DNA of 22,871 nt from a virus, in the IMG/VR virus record IMGVR_UViG_3300025759_000748, positions 1 through 22,871 of that record, one strand, 5' to 3'. A program made the translations under genes and the position numbers. A model generated the notes under the pieces. It saw only the letters and a list, made by a program, of their open reading frames with translations. It was not told where the DNA came from and searched no databases. Positions 14,385-21,940 of the stretch are shown one piece after another; within the stretch, counting starts at the first letter, position 1; each line of letters begins with the position of its first letter.

Positions 14385-15413
14385 TTATATACCAGTTGTA
14401 TATGATAATGAATAAGGCATGAAAACTCTAGTTCCACCACATCTTGCTTCAATAATATTTTTTGTAGCAAGATTTTTAACTTGAGGAGCATGAGGCATTA
14501 ATCTAATTGGAAGAACACCTTCTAATTTTTCTTCAGATTTGTTATAAAGAACAAAACCTGATTTAGTGTTTCCAACAAAACTATTTTTCAATTGAGACAT
14601 TTTCTCAACTTTCAAACCAAATTCTTTTTCGACGTATTTTAAAATAGTCATTCCAGAATAATTGGTAGTGTCAAGAGCTTTGTTTCTAATCAAAGAATAG
14701 TTGGTATGATCAACAAGCATGTGAGTTGGTTCTTCAACACCATTACTAATATCCATCATATCATTAATTGCTTCTTCAATATCCGCAAGAATATTTGCAG
14801 CAGTTTTGGTTGACCAAGTTGTGGTTGAACCAGAACCAGTTGCAGCAGCAGCTGTTGAAGGAACGTTAGAGTTATTGAACATTCCAGTAATTCCAAAAGC
14901 AGAATCACCAAAACCTAAAAGTTTCTCTAGTTTTTGATCAACAGAACGTCTAGCAGCTAAAGCTTTATTAGTTACAACTGAATGACCAATATTTCCTAAC
15001 ATTCTATCGCGTCTCATATCTTGAACTGAATAGATATAAGAATCAGCAACAGATTTAATTTTGTTAGTGTATTGATCACCAAAAACTTCAACTGTTGGAA
15101 TGTCGTCACCAAAATCAGAAATGATTTTAGCTTCGCCAGTAGAATCAAGAACATCATAAGTATCTTCTTCGGCTCCTTCTGGAATTGAAGTATTAAGCGG
15201 GATTAAACCACCGTTTAATAATTTCAATTCAGCATAAGTAGGTCTGAAAATCTTTTGACGAATGAACTCTAAGTTTCTTGCGAAGAAAAAGCTCTCATCT
15301 TTTTTGTTCACGCCGATAAGTTTAGCAGCATGCTCATAAGATTGAAATTCTGGTGATTGAGTATCAATTTTGAACTCTTCACCATTATCTAGTTTAAATG
15401 TTTGAATAGGCAT
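14385..15413 (-). CDS. Major capsid protein (DUF2184)
   Basis: A 342-aa protein with the DUF2184 capsid pattern: 'FFFARNLEFIRQKIFRPTYA' (42-61), 'GGLIPLNTSIPEGAEEDTYD' (68-87), 'GEAKIISDFGDDIPTVEVFG' (93-112), then 'YIYSVQDMRRDRM', 'LAARRSVDQKLEKLLGFGDS' and 'GITGMFNNSNVP'. These match the HK97-fold capsid family used by many myophages with DUF1073 portals. It is expected to be the most abundant virion protein. It follows the cement gene and is directly followed by a strong terminator, consistent with a special need for high expression. The length fits the family and no cleavable delta domain is obvious. Confidence 0.9.
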   Translation of the reverse strand: MPIQTFKLDNGEEFKIDTQSPEFQSYEHAAKLIGVNKKDESFFFARNLEFIRQKIFRPTYAELKLLNGGLIPLNTSIPEGAEEDTYDVLDSTGEAKIISDFGDDIPTVEVFGDQYTNKIKSVADSYIYSVQDMRRDRMLGNIGHSVVTNKALAARRSVDQKLEKLLGFGDSAFGITGMFNNSNVPSTAAAATGSGSTTTWSTKTAANILADIEEAINDMMDISNGVEEPTHMLVDHTNYSLIRNKALDTTNYSGMTILKYVEKEFGLKVEKMSQLKNSFVGNTKSGFVLYNKSEEKLEGVLPIRLMPHAPQVKNLATKNIIEARCGGTRVFMPYSLSYTTGI

Positions 15414-15440
15414 ATTTTTACTATATTTTTAAGTTATTAA

Positions 15441-16205
15441 TTACGGTTGGTTAATTTCTACTTTTGCTAAAGCAGGAGTTCCAGTTGTTCCCGCAGCAGC
15501 ACTTACAAATCTAGCAGAAGAAACAGCTAAGTTTCCAGAAGAAGAGTTTGTAAATTTACCTTGGTTAGCAGAATCTGATTTGTCATTATAAACATAAACA
15601 GAATCATTAACAGCAACTGTAGCAACAACCCATACATAAATAACGCCTTTTGTAAGAACGTTAACTGCATCATTAATTGCATATTGATCATTTCCACCAA
15701 TAGAAGCTGGTTGGCCATGTCTTAGAGCAGTAATTCCATCAAATACATCTGATGAAGTATAAACAACAGTTCCTGCAGCTTGTCCAGCTCCACCAGTTAC
15801 AGTATAATCAGAAAGAGTAATGTTTGAAACAGCATTATCAATTGTGATTATAATTTCACGGCCAGTACCAGCAACAGCACTTACACCATCAAGAGCATCA
15901 ATTGCAGCAATTAAAGCAGCAAAAGTTGCAGCATGAGAAGTTGCATAAACAACAGGAGTAATTGCAACGCCATTAACTGACATTGGAATTGAGTTAGAGG
16001 CTACAAAGTCTCCATCATAAGTGATTGCAGCAGTATCTTTATAGATTGCTTTAACATCAGTTCCAGGAGTAATACCTTGAACAGCAGCTACACCAAAAGC
16101 AAGAGCTTGTTCAGCATTTCTTGTTTTGATATTGCTATCTTCCAAAGTTGCAACTTGACCAGCTTGGCCAACGTCGTAGTAATTTTGATATTTTGTAATA
16201 GGCAT
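15441..16205 (-). CDS. Capsid cement / decoration protein
   Basis: A 254-aa protein. The N-terminus ('MPITKYQNYYDVGQAGQVA', then 'DSNIKTRNAEQALAFGVAAV') and C-terminus ('LTKGVIYVWVVATVAVNDSV', 'YVYNDKSDSANQGKFTN', 'SSARFVSAAAGTTG', 'ALAKVEINQP') match the phage cement protein family that stabilises capsids at local threefold sites. Residues ~65-148 appear to be an inserted module ('SIPMSVNGVAITPVVY' then a helix and strands) between the two halves, making the protein longer than the usual ~130-150 aa. The insert probably projects from the capsid surface. The gene sits between the protease-scaffold and capsid genes. Confidence 0.8.
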   Translation of the reverse strand: MPITKYQNYYDVGQAGQVATLEDSNIKTRNAEQALAFGVAAVQGITPGTDVKAIYKDTAAITYDGDFVASNSIPMSVNGVAITPVVYATSHAATFAALIAAIDALDGVSAVAGTGREIIITIDNAVSNITLSDYTVTGGAGQAAGTVVYTSSDVFDGITALRHGQPASIGGNDQYAINDAVNVLTKGVIYVWVVATVAVNDSVYVYNDKSDSANQGKFTNSSSGNLAVSSARFVSAAAGTTGTPALAKVEINQP

Positions 16206-16215
16206 AATTATTTAC

Positions 16216-17370
16216 TTATTGATTGTTAGTAGATTTTTTAATTAAGTCTCTTTGTAAGTCTTGGTTGCTAATTGTAACTTCAGAATCACCAGAATCTTTT
16301 TTGTTACTTGCTACTTTAATATTAGCAGCTAATTTTGAATCTTTTCTTAAATTCAAAATAGTATCAAAGCAAGCTGAAACATATTCTTCACTTTTTTCAT
16401 CAGCTTTAAATTCTGGAGAAACAGTTTGAATTACTTTAGTCTTGATTTCTGAATCAGAAAGAGAAGATAAATCTTCATCTTCTTTTAAAACTTCAGAAGC
16501 TCTTTTTTCTAAAGAAATACGAGCTTTAACTTTTTCTGCTATTTCATCAGAATTATCTTTTTTATTTGATAATTCTTCAACTTTAGAAGTAAGAGCTAAT
16601 TTTTCGCCTTCCAAAGAATCTGCTTTACTTTTTAATTCTTTTTCAGTGTTTTTTAGATTAGAAATTTCTGTTTCAAGAGTATCAAGTCTTGAAAAGACTT
16701 CCTCTGAAACTTCAACTTCCTTTCCATCTATTTTATATTTTTTCATAATTAGATTTTCGTTATTGTTATTGAAGTTATTAAAAACACAAATAGCTTCTTG
16801 TCCATCAAGTCTAAGTTTAGCTTTGTCGCCAGCTCGTCCTTGATAAACAATGGCCAGATGATTCCCTTTTATATCCGTTTGAATATAATCATATCTTTCT
16901 CCTTTGTAAACACCTTCTTTTTTAACTAAGTTAACTTTATATCCATAACTTAGTCCGCGCTTACCAGAATTTATTTGATCAATAGTAGCTTTATCAGTTA
17001 TTTTTAATTTAGTCATTAAATAACTGTCAAGCTTTTTTATTTCTTCACCAGTATAACCAACAGCTAATTCTTTAGCATTATCTGAGTTAACTTCTTGTAA
17101 AGGATGATCGTTTGTTATTGGTAGTAATTTGAATGAGTTAATTGCATCTTCTTTAAATACTTCTTCTGGAAGTCTTAACTCTCTTTGAATTGAGCCATCA
17201 GCTCTCATATATTTGAAAACTCCGGTTCGAGTAGCAATAGCAAAGCCCTCTAGGTAACCTTCATCGGTTTTAGTTAATTTTGTATCATCTAAATGGATAT
17301 TATCATATCTTGTAGCTGCTACAGTTTCAACGCTATCAGTTTTAATTTGCTCGTTTATATTTTTTGACAC
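16216..17370 (-). CDS. DUF2213 prohead protease with C-terminal scaffold domain
   Basis: A 384-aa protein. Residues ~20-190 are DUF2213: 'GYLEGFAIATRTGVFKYMR' (38-56), 'LLPITNDHP' with His89, 'GKRGLSYGYK' with Ser141, and 'GNHLAIVYQGRAGDKAKLRL'. His and Ser in these contexts are the likely catalytic pair of the assemblin-type prohead protease fold. Residues ~220-300 form a Glu/Lys/Leu-rich coiled coil ('LETEISNLKNTEKELKSKAD') and the remainder is helical and charged, as in scaffold domains. An internal ATG at residue 209 (position 16746) could give a separate 176-aa scaffold. The start is a GTG three bases after the lipoprotein stop; an N-terminus nearer residue 20 would match most relatives, but no better start is seen. 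Confidence 0.8.
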   Translation of the reverse strand: MSKNINEQIKTDSVETVAATRYDNIHLDDTKLTKTDEGYLEGFAIATRTGVFKYMRADGSIQRELRLPEEVFKEDAINSFKLLPITNDHPLQEVNSDNAKELAVGYTGEEIKKLDSYLMTKLKITDKATIDQINSGKRGLSYGYKVNLVKKEGVYKGERYDYIQTDIKGNHLAIVYQGRAGDKAKLRLDGQEAICVFNNFNNNNENLIMKKYKIDGKEVEVSEEVFSRLDTLETEISNLKNTEKELKSKADSLEGEKLALTSKVEELSNKKDNSDEIAEKVKARISLEKRASEVLKEDEDLSSLSDSEIKTKVIQTVSPEFKADEKSEEYVSACFDTILNLRKDSKLAANIKVASNKKDSGDSEVTISNQDLQRDLIKKSTNNQ

Positions 17371-17373
17371 AAT

Positions 17374-17856
17374 CTAATTAATATCAATTTTAATTTTCCT
17401 ATCTAATTCAACCTTTGAAAATAGAAAGGCGTTAAATAATGTCGTTCCTTTTCTTTCTATTACTTTTAGCGTTTTATTATCATTATATAAATTATACCTT
17501 AATACATCTTTTGCTGAAATGTAAACTATTAAATTACAATTCTTTGATCTTGCAAAATCCTTTAAGCTTTCTTCATTCACAACAAATAATTCATCAGTAG
17601 AAAATTTAGTAATATGTGTAACTGCATATCCTTCTAAATCAACTGATAAAGCTACTAAAGTTGAAGGTATATCTTTTATCTCTTCTAATTTAATAACTTT
17701 TACTTCTGTTACTTTTTCATTAGTCTTTCTCAAAGAAAGATCTGAATCAAAAGTATTTTCTTTTAATCTTTGCTCAAAATCAACTTTGTTAGCAAAGTTG
17801 TTCATTGAAGCACAAGAAACAGTAAATAGTAAAATTACAATTGTAAATATTTTCAT
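17374..17856 (-). CDS. Phage-encoded lipoprotein (moron-like)
   Basis: A 160-aa protein beginning with a short basic start and hydrophobic stretch ending in a lipobox-like 'FTVSC' with Cys15, indicating export and lipidation. The rest is hydrophilic, with beta-like segments ('STLVALSVDLEGYAVTHITK', 'NCNLIVYISAKDVLRYNLY') and no recognised domain. The -3 position is Thr rather than Leu, so the lipobox is not ideal. A secreted lipoprotein has no obvious part in head assembly, yet the gene sits between the MuF-like and protease genes. It has its own extended -10 promoter and, unlike most neighbours, a strong Shine-Dalgarno (AAGGAT, six bases before ATG). Phage lipoproteins often block superinfection or alter the host surface; that role is inference here. 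Confidence 0.75.
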   Translation of the reverse strand: MKIFTIVILLFTVSCASMNNFANKVDFEQRLKENTFDSDLSLRKTNEKVTEVKVIKLEEIKDIPSTLVALSVDLEGYAVTHITKFSTDELFVVNEESLKDFARSKNCNLIVYISAKDVLRYNLYNDNKTLKVIERKGTTLFNAFLFSKVELDRKIKIDIN

Positions 17857-17862
17857 GATTTT

Positions 17863-17868
17863 ATCCTT
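17863..17868 (-). promoter_or_regulatory. Strong Shine-Dalgarno of the lipoprotein gene
   Basis: AAGGAT lies six bases before the ATG on the minus strand. Most intergenic starts in this window have only A/T leaders, so this site is unusual and suggests independent translation. Confidence 0.7.
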
Positions 17869-17893
17869 TTAAGTTTTTAAAGTACACAATTTA

Positions 17894-17902
17894 ATTATAA
17901 CA
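17894..17902 (-). promoter_or_regulatory. Extended -10 promoter for the lipoprotein gene
   Basis: The 77-bp gap upstream of the lipoprotein gene contains TGTTATAAT on the minus strand: a perfect TATAAT with the extended TGn. The -35 region is weak (TGTATT with 17-base spacing). Transcription would start near 17887, about 30 bases before the ATG. This is one of the longer gaps in the head operon. Confidence 0.55.
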
Positions 17903-17933
17903 CGTTTCTATTTAAAAATACATAAGATTTATT

Positions 17934-18794
17934 TTACTCAAACATTTCATCAGTAATTATAGGTTGAGCTGTGCATCTACATCTAATTTGAGAACCAGGG
18001 TGACCAGTTATTGATGATGGATTATTCCAATTAAATATTTTTCCTTCATTAGCTAAATGGGTTGCACGTTCTCTTTCATCTAATGAACCTGACCACCAAT
18101 ATTCACCAATTCCTAATTCTTGTTGTCTTAATTGAGCTAAATTACCGTTAAATTTATTGGTTTGATCTCTAGCAATTAATCTTGCACGCCTTTCACTAAT
18201 ACCAAAGTTTTTAGCAATTTCTTCTCTTATAACCTTTGCACCATTACCTGCAGCAAGATTTCTATAAAGAGTATTTTGCATTCTATCAGCTTGTTCTACT
18301 GATAATTTAGTTATTAATGCTGAATTTTCAGCTTGAAAAGCTTTAATTTGTGGGCCAAGATAAGGTTCAGCAATAATTGGATTTACTTGAACGGCCGAAT
18401 GAACTACCTTAACAAGCTGCTCTTTATTGTAAGTTGATATTCTTTCAGCTTGATCAGCTGTTAAATTATTAACATTTGCAGAAACAATAATAGAATTTAA
18501 ATCTATTGTTGTTGCTTTAACTAATTCATTTATAGTATCAACCCAACCTAAATCTAATTTTCTATTAACATCGTCGGGCCTATCTTGTTTAGCCTGACTA
18601 ACTAAAAAATCTAATTCAGGATAGAGTTTATCTCTAATAGCAAAACTGAGTTTTCTATTTAAAGCAACTAATTCTTTTTCATAAGTTCTTTGAGCATTAT
18701 GTGGATATAACCACTTTTTAATTCTCTTCTTAACTTTTACCTTACCACCATGGGCAATAAGAACTTGTTGTTTAAATATTGGATTTAAAGCCAT
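17934..18794 (-). CDS. MuF-like minor head (head morphogenesis) protein
   Basis: A 286-aa protein. The N-terminal two thirds are helical. Residues ~200-280 are the Mu gpF / SPP1 gp7 domain: 'ISERRARLIARDQTNKFNG' (199-217), 'EYWWSGSLDERERATHLANE' (231-250) with His246, then 'GKIFNWNNP', 'GHPGSQIRCRC' with Cys272 and Cys274. The 'W-x-x-S-x-D-x-R-x-R-x-x-H' and 'P-G...CRC' motifs are diagnostic. Such proteins bind the portal and enter the head, and may be ejected with DNA. No toxin domain is fused to the C-terminus. The start lies eight bases after the Acb2/Tad1-like stop. Confidence 0.85.
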   Translation of the reverse strand: MALNPIFKQQVLIAHGGKVKVKKRIKKWLYPHNAQRTYEKELVALNRKLSFAIRDKLYPELDFLVSQAKQDRPDDVNRKLDLGWVDTINELVKATTIDLNSIIVSANVNNLTADQAERISTYNKEQLVKVVHSAVQVNPIIAEPYLGPQIKAFQAENSALITKLSVEQADRMQNTLYRNLAAGNGAKVIREEIAKNFGISERRARLIARDQTNKFNGNLAQLRQQELGIGEYWWSGSLDERERATHLANEGKIFNWNNPSSITGHPGSQIRCRCTAQPIITDEMFE

Positions 18795-18802
18795 ATTTAA
18801 AA

Positions 18803-19033
18803 TTATTTATTAGTAGTTAAAGCTTTAACTGCCCACATTGCTGCTTCTTCATAAGCAGTTTGAGCTAATTTTATTAATCTAATTTTTTCTTTATCTTCTG
18901 GTAATTCTTCACCAACATAATCTATTAAATTAATTAATTTAGCTGTATTTTGTTTAACAGTATCAATAGTTTCAACATGAGAGGGATTAAAATCAGTTCT
19001 TACACGTTGTTCGCCTAATGTTTTATTTTTCAT
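18803..19033 (-). CDS. Acb2/Tad1-like cyclic-nucleotide sponge family protein (candidate)
   Basis: A 76-aa protein starting at ATG 19033, overlapping the portal end by 11 bases. An in-frame ATG at 19075 would lie deep in the portal gene and give an atypical basic extension, so it is not used. It begins 'LGEQRVRTDFNPS' (residues 6-18), continues with one helix ('TIDTVKQNTAKLINLIDYV', 22-40), a short acidic turn, and a second helix ending 'LAQTAYEEAAMWAVKAL' (56-72). This two-helix hairpin with R-V-R-x-x-F-N-P-S and a final E-E-A-x-M-W-A-V-K-A matches, to my recollection, small phage proteins grouped with the Acb2/Tad1 hairpin domain. Studied family members bind cyclic di- and trinucleotides or gcADPR and so block CBASS or Thoeris. 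The activity of this protein is not shown by the sequence. Confidence 0.6.
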   Translation of the reverse strand: MKNKTLGEQRVRTDFNPSHVETIDTVKQNTAKLINLIDYVGEELPEDKEKIRLIKLAQTAYEEAAMWAVKALTTNK

Positions 19034-20378
19034 TTTCTTTTTTATTTGAGTTAATCTTTTTAGTATCATCTTCAAAACTACCTAAATCAACTTCACCTTC
19101 AACATCAGTTTCAATTGAATATTTACCGTTGGCAAATCTTGATTCTCTTACTTCTTCAGGACTATAAACACCATTTCCAATATAAATCTGATCAGTTTCA
19201 GCTTGGACTTTTCTCATATTAACTTTTTCAGAATCTGTTTGTTGCCATAAAGAACCTAATTCAATATTATATTCTTGATCAAAACTCAAACCCGCATCTT
19301 TAGCATAAGAAATATATTCTGTTAGTTTTTCAGCATTAGGTAATAACTCTTCTTCTTGATCAGATTTAATTTTATCATAATAAACTCTAACTTCATTATC
19401 ACCTGTTGCATTTAATCCACCGGCAGATTTACCCCAGAAAATACTTACAGGAACGCCTGTTATTCCAGTTAGCGCTTCTTGAGTTTTAGTAAAGACTTCA
19501 GCAACCCCTGTTAATGTTTGAGAAACGGCTTCAAATGATTCTTTAGAATCTAATAATAAAGTTGTTGAAACTGATTTAGCTAAGTCAAAGCTAGAGGCTC
19601 TAGCTGCTAATTGTTTTTGTCCATCAGGGTTTTTCAAAAGCTGCATTAAATTTTCAATCTTCAAAACATCAATATTAGATTTAGAAAGCAATCTCATTAA
19701 TGATTGATGGGCAATCCCATATTCTTCTAAATCTTCATAAATAGCTTGAAGAATAGACAAACCCCAATATTTTTCATAGTTTGGTTGCATTCCTAATTCT
19801 TCTGATGGATAATATTCACCTTGAAAAACTAAACATCTTGATTCATGAACAGTTGTTGGAATACCACCTTCTGGATATAACTCAAAATATTCTGGTTCAC
19901 CAAACATTTCAGTAGTTGGATCAGAATAATAATTAGTATCATTGATCACAACATTTTTTCTACTGAAAAACTTAAGCTTCTTGATTGATTTAATATTTTT
20001 AATATCAACAGGCTCATTTGGTTCTCTTCCATCATCAATAACCATAAAAATAACAGCACCACCAAAAAGCTTAGCTGCTCTAATAGCTTTTTTAAATTCT
20101 GATTTAGCTTTTAAATTTTTAAGATAGTTTAACATTTTTCCTTCAGTATCTTCTGGAATTGTAAACCACTGGCGCACCATATCATCACTTAAAAGATCGA
20201 TATATCTTTTAGTTAAACCATTTCCGGTATATAAAGCAGCAAATAAAGCATCATCAGCTAAAGTTAATGAAAAGCCTGTATTACCCGCCGTTTTAGTTCC
20301 TATCTTTTTGGCTATATCAACATAACCATCTTCATTAAAAGAATCTATTCTTTTAGTTGTTTGTTTTTTGTTTGTCAT
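19023..20378 (-). CDS. Portal protein (DUF1073)
   Basis: A 451-aa portal. Key stretches are 'LYTGNGLTKRYIDLLSDDMV' (49-68), 'RAAKLFGGAVIFMVIDDG' (100-117), 'HESRCLVFQGEYYP' (178-191), 'WGLSILQAIYEDLEEYGIAH' (205-224) and 'LTGITGVPVSIFWGKSAGGL' (303-322), then 'NATGDNEVRVYYDKIKSDQE'. These match DUF1073 portals, the dodecameric ring through which DNA enters the head. Some databases label this family after the anti-CBASS enzyme Acb1, but no paired 2H-phosphoesterase domain follows here, so the portal role is the right reading. The start overlaps the terL stop as ATGA. Confidence 0.9.
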   Translation of the reverse strand: MTNKKQTTKRIDSFNEDGYVDIAKKIGTKTAGNTGFSLTLADDALFAALYTGNGLTKRYIDLLSDDMVRQWFTIPEDTEGKMLNYLKNLKAKSEFKKAIRAAKLFGGAVIFMVIDDGREPNEPVDIKNIKSIKKLKFFSRKNVVINDTNYYSDPTTEMFGEPEYFELYPEGGIPTTVHESRCLVFQGEYYPSEELGMQPNYEKYWGLSILQAIYEDLEEYGIAHQSLMRLLSKSNIDVLKIENLMQLLKNPDGQKQLAARASSFDLAKSVSTTLLLDSKESFEAVSQTLTGVAEVFTKTQEALTGITGVPVSIFWGKSAGGLNATGDNEVRVYYDKIKSDQEEELLPNAEKLTEYISYAKDAGLSFDQEYNIELGSLWQQTDSEKVNMRKVQAETDQIYIGNGVYSPEEVRESRFANGKYSIETDVEGEVDLGSFEDDTKKINSNKKENEK

Positions 20379-21940
20379 AATGTATTCATTTCATTTATTA
20401 AACTAGAATAATCAGGTGGTCTAAGTTTATCATCTTCTATATCAAAAAGTAAATCTTTAATAGCATAAGTTAAAGTATCGACCTGATCTTTTTTATTATT
20501 ATTCTTTTTTGATGAAAAAAGAAGTAATTCTTTTTCTAATTGAGTTAAGAAAGGAGCATCTTTAGGAAATAATACTTGACCTGATTCCATTCTAGGTAAA
20601 ATATCATTAGCTCTTGCCACTTTGTCTTTATCTGGTAATAATTTTGTTACTGGAATATTTGTTGTTTCTTCTAAACTTTGAATTAATCCTGAACCTGAAT
20701 TTTTCTTTTCAATTGCAAACTTGATCAAATTACTATCTTCATTCAAAGTATACATATTAGGAATCCAATCACTAACATATTTGTAAGGGTGGCTTAAATC
20801 TTTAGAATGCTTATCCCAAAACTCTTGAGCAGCTACTAAAAGCTTAGGGCTGCTTAGTTTATCACGCATTATATCAATCAAATAAATATATTTTCTACCA
20901 TTGATAAATCTAACTCCGAAGCACATAAAAACGGTATAATCATGTTGTCTTCCTTCTTCTTGAGCAGTATCAGCATACAAACATTTATAATCCATTTTAG
21001 GAAGATAAGTATAATATTTGAACCATTTCCTTTTAAATACTTCGCCATCATCTGGCTGAGTAGCTTGAAAGAATTGAGCCTCTACCGTTTTTGTTCCCAT
21101 TAATCTAATATCTTCTTCTAATTCTTTTTCACCATATCTTCTAGGTTCTAAAAACTCACCTTTCTTATAAACTTTTGTAAAATTACCAAAGCTATAAATC
21201 TTTGTTTGTCTTGCTTTAATTGGAATAATAACATTTTCCCATTTATCATCAACAAAGCTTCCTGTAAAATCTTCATCACATAATCTTTGCTGAATATTAA
21301 GCTTTTGGCCTGTTTTTCTATTATTAAACCTAGAAAAAGCAGTTCCTTTAGTCCAATCTAAAGCGGAAGTTCTTTGAGTTAAAGATAAAGCCTCTTCAGG
21401 GTTCATTAAATCATCAAATATCAATATTTTAGCACCTTCACCTGTAATAGCACCATTTGTTGACGCAGCTATCCTAAAACCTCCCTCTGTTGTAATAAAC
21501 TGACTTTGAGTATTTTTAGTTTCTGTTTCGTCTGTTTTTAAAAACTTTGCTGAATTATCAATTTTGAAATGTGGAAAAGCCCTTTTATACCATTTTGTAT
21601 TTGAAATAGCTCGGCCATAACCATGAAGTTTTTGTGATAAAGTTGCACCGTAAGAAATACTGATAAGCTTCATTTTAGGATCTTGACCTAAAAGCCACAT
21701 TGAAAAAGCAACATTACATAAAGCTGATTTACCAAATCTAGGAGGAATATTTATATTTAAATTTTGAATTTCACCTCTTCCAAAAGCTTCTAAATATTCA
21801 CAAAGCAATTCAATATACCAATTATCTAAATAAGTTTCTCCAGCATCAAATTTAGAAAAAGCTTGTTCGTAGAAGCAACTTAATTTAGTTTGAACTAAAT
21901 GATCTAATGTATCTGTATTGTAAATATCATTATTCATCAT
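20375..21940 (-). CDS. terL: Terminase large subunit
   Basis: A 521-aa packaging motor. The N-terminal ATPase shows Walker A 'PPRFGKS' (66-72), Walker B 'ILIFDD' (172-177) and a likely coupling region near 'SRFNNRKTGQKLNIQQRLCD' (203-222). The C-terminal RNase H-like nuclease has D324 ('LYADTAQEEG'), E411 ('AIEKKNSGSGLIQSL') and D488 ('DQVDTLTYAIKDLL'), the expected acidic metal-binding residues. It cuts and translocates phage DNA into the prohead through the portal. It overlaps the small-subunit gene by 11 bases. The full set of motifs and length suggest an intact enzyme. The packaging mode (cos or headful) cannot be told. Confidence 0.95.
   Translation of the reverse strand: MMNNDIYNTDTLDHLVQTKLSCFYEQAFSKFDAGETYLDNWYIELLCEYLEAFGRGEIQNLNINIPPRFGKSALCNVAFSMWLLGQDPKMKLISISYGATLSQKLHGYGRAISNTKWYKRAFPHFKIDNSAKFLKTDETETKNTQSQFITTEGGFRIAASTNGAITGEGAKILIFDDLMNPEEALSLTQRTSALDWTKGTAFSRFNNRKTGQKLNIQQRLCDEDFTGSFVDDKWENVIIPIKARQTKIYSFGNFTKVYKKGEFLEPRRYGEKELEEDIRLMGTKTVEAQFFQATQPDDGEVFKRKWFKYYTYLPKMDYKCLYADTAQEEGRQHDYTVFMCFGVRFINGRKYIYLIDIMRDKLSSPKLLVAAQEFWDKHSKDLSHPYKYVSDWIPNMYTLNEDSNLIKFAIEKKNSGSGLIQSLEETTNIPVTKLLPDKDKVARANDILPRMESGQVLFPKDAPFLTQLEKELLLFSSKKNNNKKDQVDTLTYAIKDLLFDIEDDKLRPPDYSSLINEMNTL

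Noticed and set aside
16442-16843. 133-aa plus-strand ORF
   Set aside because: It is antisense to the coiled-coil part of the protease-scaffold gene; Ser/Phe/Leu composition is the expected reverse of Glu/Lys codons.
18803-19075. Longer 90-aa start for the Acb2/Tad1-like gene
   Set aside because: It would overlap the portal by 53 bases and add a lysine-rich stretch read from the portal's end; the ATG at 19033 gives the family-like N-terminus.
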